This document shows, one piece after another, positions 1 to 11,609 of a stretch of 64,000 nucleotides of DNA. Numbering within the stretch: position 1 is the stretch's first letter; the number at the start of each line of letters is the position of its first letter. The notes beneath the pieces are model-generated. The model had not been told where the DNA came from. It was given only the letters and a program-made list of their open reading frames with translations, and did no database searches. Position numbers and translations under genes: made by a program. The stretch comes from Leucogyrophana mollusca (taxonomy: Eukaryota > Basidiomycota > Agaricomycetes > Boletales): NCBI GenBank assembly GCA_021014945.1, contig MU266430.1, forward strand, positions 1 to 64,000, in the 5' to 3' direction.

Positions 1-284
1 TTTATGCATTCTCTGGCCGTCTGATGTACTTCAATGTATCCTTCACTTCTGCTTACCCATGTCTTCTCTACGCTTTTTTGTTAGTTTCTTGTGCTGCACA
101 AGCGCCTTGGGGCAATCTTAGTACTCTCTTATTTAGATTCAGCTTACTGCATTTGATTGTTGGCTTGCGCTTTTTATCTGAAAGAGCGACTTGAAGTTGT
201 GCAAAGGACAGCTAAGTTGTTCAACAATTTCGGTTGAAGTCGACGTCACGTGAATTCGGGACTTCGCGAAAAACACACCGGCTT

Positions 285-520
285 ACAGCCCTTTGCAGAT
301 CGATGTAGCGGTTGAGATTTTCCGCGCGCAGGCGGGGCTTCAAGTTTTCAGTTTCAGTACAGTGGCTGACCACGCATGCCGAACCCGGATTTGGGGTTCG
401 GGGAAATGAGTCTGAAATCATTCGATAAACTGAGGCTGCGCCACCCTGCTGCCATGTTGTGAAATCAGACTCCATTGTGCTGAAAAAAAATGACCGCCAC
501 ATCGATCTGCAAAGGGCTGT
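285..520. repeat. foldback element with 28 bp inverted repeats
   Basis: The segment 285-312 is repeated in inverted orientation at 493-520 with about 27 of 28 bases matching, enclosing about 180 bp. The flanking sequence outside the arms also shows weak inverted similarity (around 245-284 against 521-550). No ORF of interest lies inside. This arrangement suits a small foldback or MITE-like non-autonomous element. It sits where the N-terminal TPR part of the CHAT protein would be expected. Confidence 0.55.
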
Positions 521-592
521 AATGGTGCTTGGCGGACTTCTCCGAGCCAAGTGCCGGTAAGACCCAATTAAGACATCTGTGATTTTCCTGAT

Positions 593-1390
593 GTGGAGAA
601 CATTCAAGTTGCGTCAGGCTCGCGAATGTGGTTGTGTCCCACTTCCAAGTTTACATCTTTGCCGCTCCACGCAGCTGGTCCATACCGCAAGGGCGAACGG
701 GGTTTATCGGATCTATACATCATATCCTACACTCCAACACTATCGGCTCTCATCAGGACGAGGAGAAACAAAGCGGCTTCTCCAGCTGTACCAAATTTCG
801 CTGCGATAGGCCAACCAACACCAAGCGGCGGAAGTGAAGAGGGCGAACTTCGCTCTGTCAATGCAGAACTCGATCTCGTGTTAGGACTGCTGCCTCCATC
901 CGTGCCTTCCAACCGACTATCCAATACTGAGGCGACGAACCGCGCAGCGCTCAACACTCTCCACGAGCATTCCTGGGTCCACATTGCTTGTCACGGTCGA
1001 CAAAACCCTGTCCAGGCGTTTGACTCGTGCTTTCTCATGCACGACAAACCCCTCTCCCTCCTCGACATCATTCGCGCCGATATTTCTCACCCAGAGTTCG
1101 CGTTTCTCTCTGCGTGTCACACTGCGGTCGGGGACAAGAAAACACCGGACGAGGTCATTCATCTAGCCGCAGGGATGCAGTTTTCCGGGTTCAAGAGTGT
1201 TATCGGAACAATGTGGGCTGTCGATGATGAGATCGCTCACCACATGGTCTCGGTGTTCTACAAGACTATGTTCGAGCACGGGATGGACTACACGAAGGCG
1301 GCAGCGTCACTGCACAAAGCCATGCAGACGGTGAACAAGAGGGCAGTCCCTCTCGAGCAGAGGATCGTGTTCATCCACATTGGGGCTTGA
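593..1390 (+). pseudogene. CHAT-domain protein, C-terminal fragment
   Basis: This open frame ends in a clear CHAT (caspase-HetF-associated with TPRs) protease-like domain. The putative catalytic His is in HIACHG and the Cys in FLSACHTA, followed by TPDEVIHLAAGMQFSGF and IGTMWAVDD, and it closes with the family-like ending VFIHIG. Agaricomycete members are usually much longer, with many TPR repeats ahead of the CHAT domain. Here the frame starts just before the CHAT domain (GPYRKGE, SYTPTLSAL), and the DNA upstream holds a foldback repeat instead of TPR exons. The dyad and domain are intact, so it could be the last exon of a gene whose other exons I cannot see, but loss of the N-terminus is the simpler reading. 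Function in fungi is not settled; CHAT proteins are linked to regulated proteolysis and heterokaryon-type responses. Confidence 0.7.
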
Positions 1391-1969
1391 TGTCGTCTGA
1401 TACTCGAATTGTGCTGCATTCGATATTAAGGGTGAGTTTTAATGCTCCTCACGACGGTGACGTTCGGTGATCTTCCACCCACAAGTTTGGATTGGGCTCG
1501 ACTTGGGACTTTCGTGCATATTGCAGCAATAGATGTACCGATGTACATGGTAGCCCCCTCGTATATATCTTCAACGTAGGCTGCTCTGCTAAACTGCGAT
1601 GTCACCCACTCGGACGGAGCTCTCAAGCTACCCATCCCGTTTGCGCTGAATCACGTTTCTTACGCTCGTGGCAAGCGCACCGGTAGAAACTTCTTTGACC
1701 ATCGATCTTGCCACACTGATAAGTCAAGGGCCTCGATCGCCAATTTAACGTCGCATCCCTTGAGGATTGTGCAGCGGAACAGCTGGTTAGTAGTCATCAC
1801 TGCGCTGGAAACAAACAACCTGCTGCGGGAATGCGACATGAGTTTCATGTTGAGCAAATATGATAACAGAAAGGTGTCGATTCTACAGTGCGTGATGTAC
1901 AAGTGCGGTGAGCGCACGAGGCGTGCTTGAAACGAAGAAGTCAGGGGATCGCATGCATCTACGTTATGT

Positions 1970-4930
1970 TGTCCGTGCGCCTCCTGTAGTGGTTCAGCCA
2001 GCAGAGGAGGTATCGGTCTTCTTCGCTTAGACCTTGCCTTGCGTAGTTGAGTAGTTGAGTTCGAGCTCTTGCATGGGGTAGCGGACGGTGGTTTTCTTGG
2101 ATAAAAGCGATTCGAGGTTGGAGCGTTTGTTACGCTTGGCTTCGCCTTCGGCGATACGAGCCACAATACGAGGCACCGGACAGTTCCTTCCAACGCTTCT
2201 TGAAGTACAAGTAATACTTCTTCACCCGCTTGCCGTCCTTACCTTGTATTTCCGACGCCAAGAGATCATAGTCATCCATCCTGCATTCGTGACGCGTTAG
2301 TCCGGTGTTTTAGGGCGAGCGGAGAGGGAGTGCTGACCATCCACAACTCTCCAATGCATGAACAAACTGCTGGAAGTCTCGTCGGCTCCAGCCGTGGAAG
2401 TCCTGGGCTGGGGCACGCTCGGCTTCGAGTTTCTCTGGCGTGCCTTCCGGGTCTTGATATTCTCGTACGGTGGCGGCAATATCATTCAACCTCTGTCGAA
2501 TCACGTTAGCCAGGTTTGAGGAAAGACAGTAAGAGATGAACCTTATGTACAGGCAATTCTCGCTCCTGTGGCTGGGCGAGCGCAGATCGAAAAACTGGAA
2601 GTCCTGTCTGCGACAAATGAAGGTTAGAAGACAACCATAGCGGGGAGTATCAAATACTTACATTTGGATCTGTTTGAGCGCACGAGGAACCTTGGGCGCC
2701 TTCTCAGTCTTGGATGGTCCAGCGCGGAACGCACTTTGAAGTAATTATTCTCAGAATAATTCGTCTTCCGCTCGCGTTTCGATAATGACAGATAGAACTG
2801 TCCGTCACGAAGTTGCTGAGATCTTCGAGATTGAGGCCTCCGTACTTGCTCCTGAGCTTCAGTGTCCGCTCTTCGCCACGCTGGATACAACTACATCAAT
2901 GACAAGTACTACCGAAGATCTCACAAAACGCTCACTCGTCACCGGGAGAGTTAATGATGTTCTCAGTGTCTGCCGTGATCATCTCCAATAACTCGTCCTT
3001 GCTTGCAACTATATGGCGCAAATTCAGTACTCCGTTAAACTTACACTAATTTGATGCAAGACGCACCTTTCGAAGTCTGCTGCCGGCCTTGTTGAATGAC
3101 CAATTGATCCAGACGCGGCTTCTGCGCCCCGAGCTCCAGCATACGCTCCTTGACATCCCGTGATGAACCGGAATACGTACACCTGCTCCGCCTGACCGAT
3201 ACGGTGTGCGCAGCCCGTGGCTTGAAGTTGGAGATCAGCTAGAGGGTTCCTGATCGACGAAGTCAGTGAGTACTCGCATACGAGACGCGCACCGAAGCCC
3301 TACCAATTGCTAGCATACAAGATAACGAGGTCCGCAGTGGTCAAGCTGATGCCCAGGCCTAAGGTGCGAGTAGTCAACAGGAAGATGAACCTCTCGCTAT
3401 CGGGCTTGTTGTACTCGTCGATAGCTACGATACGGTTGTCACAAGCCGTGCTTCCGTCGATGCAGTACTCTGTCGGTACGTTAATGTCGAGAAGAACTGA
3501 AAAAGGGTGGGCGTACTGAAGATCCGGAAAAGGCAGTAGTCTTCAATGATGTCAAGCACGCGAGTGACGCGACTCATTTGGCTGAAGATCAGGAAACAGG
3601 AGTCTTTGGCTTTCATGGACTGGGGGAGCTTGTTGAGGATCAACATCTTCCCAGAGTTCTCGATAAAATGCCCGTCGGTGGTGTGCGGCGGGCCCGGCTC
3701 CTGTTGGGAGTTGTGGATGATCTAGATGTTAGCGGTAATGGAGAAACGTGACTTACTGCTCCGTCGAAAAAGGTATGGATAACATGTGACTTTCGTAGCT
3801 TCACTCCGTGTCAGGAGATATATTGGCGTCGATAATGGAGAACGCACCTGCACGACCATGTTCATCAGGCGCGTCTTGCCCTCCTTTCTGGTCAGTCCTA
3901 TCGCCAGATCGTGAACACATTCAAAGCGAGAAAGTAAGAGTAGCACCCACCGTTGACAGCGTCGATGTCCTTCTCGAGGACACATCGGTATCACTTGCGC
4001 CGCGTTTCCGTGAGCCCAACGTAGATGTTAATATGCTTTTATGCAGAAAGAATCAGCAGCCATCAGAGCGAGACGATAAACGTGAACACCTACTGGGCAG
4101 AAGATTCTTCTCCACGTCCGCCTTGACAGGTGGATTTTAGGCTAAGCTTCAACAGCCTTCATGCTCTTATCCTCTTCGCTATTTGCTTTATCGTCCCCTT
4201 TATGCAAGAACGAATCCAGATCCGCGTAATCCAAGAAGATCTCAGGACAAATAAAGTGCAAAAGAGCGAACAGCTCCTTCAAGTTGTTCTGCAGTGGGGT
4301 CGCTGTGATGAGGAGCTGACCGCAAGACATGAACTCCCGTACGATCCGCGCGAGGAATGAATCGACATTCTTGATAATGCACCTCGTCAATGACGATATA
4401 CTCGAATGAAATTTCTTAAGCGCGGATTTTTCGATGAGACAGATCTCGTGTAGACGTCAAATTCTTTTGGGATGAGCCAGCTTGCCATTATTTCGGCGCG
4501 TTCTTCTTTAATCCCGGTTAGGATGACGACCTTGACATCGCGCAGAGACAGTTCTAGAGTACTCATTTTGGTACTACGATCAGGTGTGGACCGGATATCT
4601 CGCGACAGTGTTTGAGATATGAGAGGAAGAAGATGGTTTGCAATGTTTTACTCGGGCCCCGCGTCGCGTTTGAGGTATACGGACAGTGTTTTCATGGGGT
4701 TGCACACCATCTCGTCGGCTCATATGCCGTTCAAACCGTTGTGGTACAGGGACACCATCCAGTCCAACCCTTGTAGCTGATAGGCTCTCATTTCTCCATT
4801 ATTGACTGCAGCAGGTTCTTCATCAGAGCAAGGGATCTACCACGGGGTGACGCACATCGATATCCCCCATTTTAAGTTGAAATAGCTCGGGTTTTGAGAT
4901 GTAAACGCTGTCGTTGGTTCTCGTGAACAG
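1970..4930 (-). pseudogene. ISWI-type chromatin remodeling ATPase, decayed copy
   Basis: Reading the minus strand from about 4930 down, successive blocks match an ISWI ATPase: [44 protein letters not shown], a DEVH box, [86 protein letters not shown], then HAND-SANT-SLIDE pieces (GWSRRDFQQFVHALE, LLASEIQ, YYLYFKKRWKELS, IAEGEAKRNKRSNLE, YPMQELELNY). It is dead: stops follow LNGI and VVPK, a TGA replaces the Trp codon at 3991-3993, frameshifts fall beside the DEVH box (about 4378-4389), after FRFIT and in SLIDE, and the Walker A sequence is replaced. Introns with normal borders survive, for example after PYLFDGA and before NPLADLQ. It therefore arose by DNA duplication or decay in place, not retroposition. 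Confidence 0.85.
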
Positions 4931-5803
4931 ACCAGCCAAGTCACTAGCCATGGAGGGCGCATGTTCGAGGTGGGGGCTTGGAACTGTCATTGACCTGGAG
5001 GTCGCTGGAAGTTGAAGGTCACGTGACGTGCCAGCGAGCAGAGACTCCGAGTCGAAAGCCCAGCAGTGCAGTCAAGACCTATTACCAAGAGTCAGAATCA
5101 CGGCGTCGACACCGTCGTTGGCATGGCTCCTCACGCGGAAAAATCCTGCCGTCTCGAGCTCCCCCTTCCATTCAGGCTCCTTCGCAACCCAAGCAGTAAC
5201 ACCTCTAATCACAGAGGAGGCGAGGTGCTTTCAGGCGGCCCAAGTCACGGCCCATCAGCTCCGAGGTGACGCTGCCAGTCCCACTCATCCACACTCTCGC
5301 TCTCCCTGTCCACCATATTTCTTAACCTCCGCGAAGCCCTCGGAAGGTGGCGGGGGTAAAACCGCTCGAACGGTTCCTCCGTCTGGTACTTGCTCGCCAG
5401 CCCAATCTCGATATACAAGTCAATACGACCAGGTTCGGCTTTCCCGTGCGCCGATGCCATCGAGGGGTATTGAGACTGCTGAGCGAAACACGATTAAGGG
5501 ACGGAGGCACCCAACATTCTGGGTTCCAAGGGTCAGACATATTTGGGTGACGGAGATGGGCGCCAGAAATAGAAATGATGAAAGCGGGAGATCGAATACA
5601 GACGGCGGCGGCACGGTTGGATGCAATGTGTCTCAGCCTTCAAGACCTTCGAGGCTTTGAAGTGTCGAGTGGACGCCAAAAAAATATGACGGACCACTCA
5701 CCCCCAGACTCCAGTGGGGGTTTTCAAAGTCCGATTGCACTAGGCGGACAACTACAGCGCCCGTTCCGGATTACATTCTCTATCTCACCCATTACATTTC
5801 GCT
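4931..5803. other. no supported gene
   Basis: Several overlapping frames of up to 210 codons exist on both strands here, but none shows a recognisable domain or family-like block, and they shadow one another. The stretch would correspond to the N-terminal acidic part of the decayed ISWI copy on the minus strand, but I cannot align it. I see no RNA gene or repeat. Confidence 0.4.
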
Positions 5804-6307
5804 ATGGACATTGACAATACGCTGGGGTCACGCATTGTAGATTACGTCCGTCCGTCTACCAAGGAATGTGTTCAAGCGGTTGACTCCGACGAAGGTCGCT
5901 GTCTCGTCGAGAATTGTTCTCCGACCCACGGCATCGAATACTACCAACTTTTGTCCCGAAAGCACTGGCAAAACGCAGATTTAGTATATGACCCCAAAAC
6001 AAACCCAACTTTGGTCCCACCGCCCATTCGCCATCAGCTCGATTCGCTTGAGTGGCACTGGAATCTGCGAGCCAATACCCTAAATCTTGATGCTCGTTGC
6101 AATGTCTTCCCTGGTAGGTATCCGTTCAATCTACGAGTATCATTGAAGACCCTGAGGGCCGCGTGCAGCAGAGATGTTAAGCCCCCAGGTCTCGATCTCT
6201 CTCTCAAGCATATGCAAAGGGAAGACTTTTCGAACCAGATCCCACCGTCGATTACGCAGCGCTATGGAGAGATGTTCATGCAAGAACCGTTGACAACTTA
6301 CCGGTAA
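5804..6307 (+). pseudogene. HNH-nuclease-like basidiomycete protein remnant
   Basis: A 167-codon frame starts MDIDNTLGSRIVDYV and contains RCLVENC, an EYYQLLSR segment and SLEWHWNLRANTLNLDARCN. That order (Cys-containing strand, then LEWxWxLxxxTLNxDxRxNx) recalls a large family of Agaricomycete orphan proteins with an HNH-like fold, in which the strand before the spacer normally reads like CHLxxR. Here the expected His is Tyr-Gln, and the usual continuation (LxxDLHxxFD) is absent after the NVFPGRYPFN segment. I read it as a truncated, mutated family member. The family assignment is from memory and uncertain; an unrelated small hypothetical gene is the alternative. Confidence 0.4.
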
Positions 6308-6668
6308 CGGGAGTCGCAGACTTTCCACCTTGCTGTCCTGGACCGTGGTAATATTTTATTGAACGGACAATGCAATGGTATATAGATCAGCGATCTACTC
6401 ACCTTCAGATATTGCTCGACGGAGGGTGAACAGGCTGCGCGAACTTCGAGAAGATGGCGTAGACGCGGGGATGCTGACGCGCGACAGGACTTCGCCACCG
6501 AGGATGGCGTGGGTGACCGGGGTATATGTAGGGGCCCGCCAGGTCAGTTGCGATCACATCCGATGGGTCCCAACCAGTCTGACCCAAGGTCAGATTACTT
6601 GTGGGGGTGGTGTACAATTGTGCCTTTCAGATGTCATAGCGTGCGATACAGCGAGAGACTGGTATACA

Positions 6669-7497
6669 TTAAAAGCCTTCCCCGTGCTTTCCTTTCGCAT
6701 AGAAAGTTTCGATCCTTTGCACGATGTTTTCCAGCCCGGCCAGCCATTTGTCGAGGTCTTTGGTAAGCTTGTCGTCTGGAACGGATGGTCCGCCGTTCGG
6801 ATCGTTGGCCAGCTTGGTGAAGAAGTCTGTGCGGTACGGACAAGACGTCATCGCGATCTGATCAAAGCCTCAGTCAGTCCAGGCCGACTTCAGATGTCCA
6901 CGCGGAGCGCGTACCGCAAACACTTGTTTCACCATGAAACCATGGAAGGTCTTGAGACTGTCTTCGTATCCTTTGGTAAACGCGAGGGAGAGTTTCTCCT
7001 CCTTCGGGTTCGCCTGAGCGTTCTGGAGCGCTTTGCAAGTGAATGATAACCCGCGGATGAGCCACATGAGCCCTTCCGTCGCAGTTCGCTTCTTCTCGCC
7101 CTTCTCATTTTCTACCAGCTGCTCGAGCGTGGCCGACTTGTCTGGAGCAGCGTCATACCGGGCACGGACTTTCTGCGATGTGAGATGAAGATCAACGTTG
7201 GCAACCGAAATAAGTGGCGCATACTGTGATATTGCCCTTGATATCCTTCTGTACGACTATGAAAGCTGGGGATCCAAGAAGATCTGGGATAAAAATGTGG
7301 GTGACGAACATAGAAACTGTGACTGATGACTTACCGAACAGGCCTACGAGACCAGTCGCAGCCTCGAGAAACTCCAGCGTGTCGACGCCAGCGTCGGTGA
7401 CAGTGACATCTGCAAATGACTTTTTCTACCGTGAGAGGCGAGAACCGTGATATAATTGAGGTTAATGTACCTTCACGGATTCGAGGTAAGGTGCCAT
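6669..7497 (-). CDS. glycolipid transfer protein (GLTP domain)
   Basis: Five exons can be read: 7497-7471, 7419-7335, 7283-7225, 7172-6915 and 6857-6669. They total 618 nt and encode 205 residues, the usual size of a single-domain GLTP. The protein begins MAPYLESVKSFADV, then DLLGSPAFIVVQKDIKGNITKV, which carries the Asp-x3-Asn-x2-Lys headgroup site. The Trp is in GLMWLIRGLSFTCKAL and the His in KTFHGFMVK, followed by AMTSCPYR and a C-terminal helix ending YAKGKHGEGF. GLTPs move glycosphingolipids (glucosylceramide type) between membranes in the cytosol. All recognition residues are present and all splice sites are GT-AG, so the gene looks functional. Its first exon is only nine codons. It diverges from the methionine sulfoxide reductase gene. 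Confidence 0.93.
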
Positions 7498-7622
7498 TGT
7501 GTGGGTGAACCAGATGGTCACCGAGGGCGTGAATGGCGAGGGCTCAATGCACTCGGCTAACTCCGTTACATGTATCTTATCCAAGCACATCCCGACTTGT
7601 ATATCGATCGTGACGGAGGACC
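7498..7622. promoter_or_regulatory. 125 bp divergent promoter
   Basis: The start codons of the GLTP gene (minus, 7497) and the fRMsr gene (plus, 7623) are 125 bp apart, so both promoters and 5' leaders must share or overlap this segment. I see no strong TATA element. Confidence 0.6.
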
Positions 7623-8472
7623 ATGCCTCATGCCGATTCTTCACTTGTGCCCTCCACAATCACATCAAAGACTGAGTTTTGGGATCATGTACACAGCCAG
7701 TTGCAAGCATTGCTAACGGGACAACGAAACTGGGTAGGATTTTGTTTGGCATTTGTTTGAGATCGATCACTTATTGTATTACTTACCGACAGGTCACTAA
7801 TCTATCCAATGCCTCGTCCTTGATATACAGCAGCTTGCTGGCGTTCTCAGTCCATTTTGGTGACGGTGAGCGCGCTGTGAATTGGTGTGGTAAGTCATAT
7901 TGCACTTTCGCGTGCACACGAGCAGTATTCCTCTGCGGCCTTTCCCAGAGCGTCCCAAAAACGCTGTCATCCGAAAGATATCTCGTTTTGAACGTGCTCA
8001 TCCATCAAAGATGCACTTTCTATCAGATGTGCCCGATTCTAACGCCTGTCTCCCAGGTTTCTATCTTATCCCTCCCCTCTTTCCGGTCCCTCGTTTCCTC
8101 GGGAAATCTGCGAGCCCACGCTCGGACGCAACAGATGCAACCAGTACCATTCTGCTGGGACCATTCTGCGGGAAACCGGCGTGTCAGTACATCAATGTCA
8201 AACCAGGGAAATCCCGCGGCGTGTGTGCGGATGCATATCTCCAGCGGAGAACCATTCTCGTTGAAAACGTCCACTCTTATCCCGGGCACATCGCATGTGA
8301 CGGGGAGACCAAGAGCGAGGTTGTCTGTCCGCTGACCCTGACTGAGGATGGCAAAGAGGTGATTCTCGGGGTTTTAGATCTTGACTGCCTAGCACTCTCT
8401 GGCTTTGACAACTACGATCAAGTGGGTCTGGAGAAAATTGCGAAACTAGTTGTCGATGCTTGTGATTGGTAA
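7623..8472 (+). CDS. free methionine-R-sulfoxide reductase (GAF family)
   Basis: Three exons (7623-7733, 7793-7889, 8057-8472) total 624 nt and encode 207 residues. The start MPHADSSLVPS leads into KTEFWDHVHSQL and SNASSLIYSSLLAFSVHFG, then NWCGFYLIPPLFPVPRF. The GAF core has LLGPFCGKPACQYI, GKSRGVCADAY, YPGHIACDGETKSEIV-like and GVLDLDCLALSGFDNYDQ segments. The catalytic and resolving Cys positions of fRMsr enzymes (in KPAC, RGVC and IACD contexts) are present. The enzyme reduces free L-methionine-(R)-sulfoxide in the cytosol using thioredoxin. It ends 69 bp from the convergent end of the CysRS gene. A spacer between PRF and LLGPF, rich in Ser, Thr and Ala, lengthens it slightly compared with the approximately 180-residue yeast enzyme. 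Confidence 0.93.
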
Positions 8473-8541
8473 CAATCGGACAGATTGTGATATGTATGAA
8501 TAGCTGCGATTATGATGTCGGGATGAGGCGGTATTGTACAT

Positions 8542-11500
8542 CTATTGTCTGTGCCCCTCCTGCCACGCCAGGAAGTCGTCGTGCAACTTCTTCTGCGCGG
8601 TCCAGTCCTTCTGCACATTCTTCCGTTGATTTTTGCTGAGCTCCTTTCCCTCGCCGTCAGTCAAGGGTATGCCGTCGTCATTCCAGCTACCATAAGTGCT
8701 TTCGGGTACGTTGGGTGGTTTGAAGAGTTCCGCAGGAGGTACACGGCCCCTCTCAATCTTTGCCAGACGCTTCTGACGGTCGGCTTCAACCATCGCGGCT
8801 TTCTTGGCCGCTTGAGCCTCTGCCTTGAGCCGTTTTTCCTCACGCGCTTTGAGTAGCTCCGCTGGAGCGACAAGCTTGACAAGGGCTCCCCCGTCTGCAC
8901 CAGGTGACATTAGACATCAAGAAAAGGCAAAGATGAGCCGAGGCCTACCTTCGAGATCATCGAGAGCGACGCCCAGCGGTACCAGGTCCACATCTCGCAG
9001 TCTATCACAGAGCGCCAATATATCCTTAAGTGAATTGTCACCCTTCGCAATAGCGAGTCGCCGGACGCCATCTCGGAAAGAAGACAGCGTGCGAAGGTAG
9101 GGCATTAGGACTTCCTCTCGCTGTTGATCAGGCCGTGAGAGAAAGCCAAAAATGAGATAGGCGATACTGACGTTTGTGCCCTGTTCGCCCTGTTCGCCCT
9201 CCTGGCCCCAGCCGAGCTCCGACTTCTCCCCTTCCCCAAGTCCAAACATGCGCAACATCTGTCCAACCCACCTCGCCACATGCTCTATTACGCTCACGTT
9301 CAGGTCCTTGCCGTGAGAATTGATGTATATGTTCGTGCGTGACACTAGATCTCGGATAATTTTGAGCGCCTCTGGTGTATTGAACGAATCGCAGAGTGCT
9401 GCGCGGAAGGCAGATTGGCTTTCGTATAAACTAGAAAAAAAGTTAGTGCGCGGCTATAAACTCGAAACGTGGGGATTTACACATCGGTAAGCTCGCGTTC
9501 AGCGCTCTCATAGTGATGCTGTCCATCCGAACGATCCTTAGCCGCTCTGGATTGGCTGACCAGTGCCCTCACTCTTGTAAAGAAGTTCTGTGGCAGCATC
9601 ATTAGCGCATTCCGAGCGATCTAGGGAGCCGAGGGCGTAATCGCTCACGTTTAGGTTGGTTTCTATCGTCTTCACTTCGCCGGACATCAAAGACTCAGAG
9701 AAGTCTACCTTCGCGCTCCACATCTGGGATAGGAATGCAAGTCGCAGCTGTCGCGCCGTGAATCTCTGCAAAATTTCCTATTTGTCCGGTGAAAGAAGGT
9801 TTTAAAAACACACGCGATGGATCTGAACACACTCACGTCGATGGTTATGAAATTCTTCAAAGATTTACTCATCTTAAGCCCCTCGATGTGGAGATGCCCA
9901 GTGTGAATGAAATAGTTGACCCAGGAGCCGCAATTGTGGAAGGCCTAAAACAGTAAAATAGCATCACAGCCTACGAGCCGCGGAAACGCGTTCTTACCTC
10001 GGACTGGGCCATCTCGTTGTCGTGATGCGGGAACGCAAGGTCAATACCCCCCGAGTGGATATCCATATTGTTTCCAAAAATCGCGCTGGCCATGACAGAG
10101 CACTCGATGTGCCACCCTGGGCGCCCAGGCCCCCACGGAGAGGGCCACGAAGGCTCGCCTGGCTTGGAGGCTTTCCAGAGCGCGAAGTCGGAAGCCGATC
10201 GCCGACCGTTGTTCGTCGATAACGCACCTAAGGTCCACGAAGAAGTAGGTATTTCCTCGGGTACAACAGGAAACGGAATTTTACCTTCCCCCTCTTCTAG
10301 CAGTTCCCTATTCCCTTTGCTCCATGGCTCCAATTTTGCGTAATCATGTCCTTCCGATGAGTCAAACGCCCGCGTGTCGAAGTAGACGCTTCCCTCAAAC
10401 TCGTATGCGTATCCGTTTTTTATTATGCCCTGCACAAACTCGGCTATTTCCGGGACATATTCGGTGACGCGAGTAAGAGTGTCCGGTTCGCGCACCCGTA
10501 GACGTTCCATGTCCTTGAAGAACTCTCCTTCCCAATGGGCTGCGAGAGATCGGAAGATCGACGGGTCAGAGACGGTGTCTTTGTACTATAATGGGCGTGA
10601 GTCCAGCCACTTACAACCCGGGAGCAAAAGGCAACTTACCTTTTCGTCGAGAGACAGCGCCAGAATATCACGAGCTTCGTCGATAAGTTTGACTGCCACA
10701 TCTTGACCCTTCTGATTAGAAGCAAGGAGTGCTCGTGCGGTAGCAAGGGCGGAAAAGGTCCGATTCTACAATGCCACGTTTCAATTCGGTCAACGACCAT
10801 AAGAAAGAACTTACAGCAGCCGAAAAATGCATGTCGAACTTTTCGTCTCTTTTCAGGCACTCCGACTTCCAAGTTTTGTCCTCAATGAGATGCGACAGGC
10901 GCGGCCAGGCTGTGTCCTCTTCCCCAGCTATCGGTCTCTCTTCATTTGGGAGACCCTTGGATACCCTCTGATGGACGTAATTCTTCCATGCATCGTGAGC
11001 TTGGCCAATCAGTTCAGCAGAAAGGGATGACGTTTCAGAGCGAAAGCGATTGAAGAGGAAATTCTGGCGCGCTCTTAAAATGATCTGAGTGAGAGTGAGG
11101 ATAGCCAAGCAACAGGCAGCAACGGATCATACCTTGTCATCAATGTCGGTGATATTCATGACAAAGTGCACGTCATAGCCAAAGTAGTCGGTCATTATTC
11201 GCCGTAGGATGTCCTGAGTAACATAGTTTCTGGCGCTTGCATCGTACCGCCGTTCTCGTTCGTTAGAAGCTGCAAGCTCACCTTGCGTGACCCATATGTG
11301 ACGCATCATATACTGTTGGCCCACAATTGTACCACTTCACATGTCGACCATTAGTGGGCACAAACTCCGTCTAGTGCTGAGATTTCAGTCGTTGTTTTCA
11401 GGCCAATAATCCGATCGGGTACGAACTTTCGATTTGGTTAACGAGTTGTAAACCTTCAAAACGGGTTCGTCGACGGCTCTTGTTGGAACTGACCATCGAG

Positions 11501-11609
11501 GTTGCTGGACAGACATCTTGCGATTGATTTCGATTTGCACTGACCTATAATTCCTGGTAGATATGCGATGTAAGGAGCGAACAGCAATGGTGACTCGAGG
11601 CCAGATCAT
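8542..11609 (-). CDS. cysteinyl-tRNA synthetase
   Basis: Class I aminoacyl-tRNA synthetase charging tRNA-Cys. The minus-strand gene has many short introns. In order: a [18 protein letters not shown] block (zinc-binding Cys and HIGH-type motif, about 11290-11330), [73 protein letters not shown] (about 9990-10080), [17 protein letters not shown] with the KMSKS loop at 9861-9875, and a Lys/Ala-rich C-terminal extension ending [10 protein letters not shown]. The cytosolic form most likely starts at MSVQQPRW (ATG at 11516). An in-frame ATG at 11609 adds 31 residues rich in Arg, Ser and hydrophobics with one acidic residue, resembling a mitochondrial presequence. No lesions were seen; it is expected to be essential. 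Confidence 0.93.

Noticed and set aside
5028..5660. 210-codon plus-strand open frame next to the ISWI relic
   Set aside because: No domain; shadowed by several open frames on both strands.
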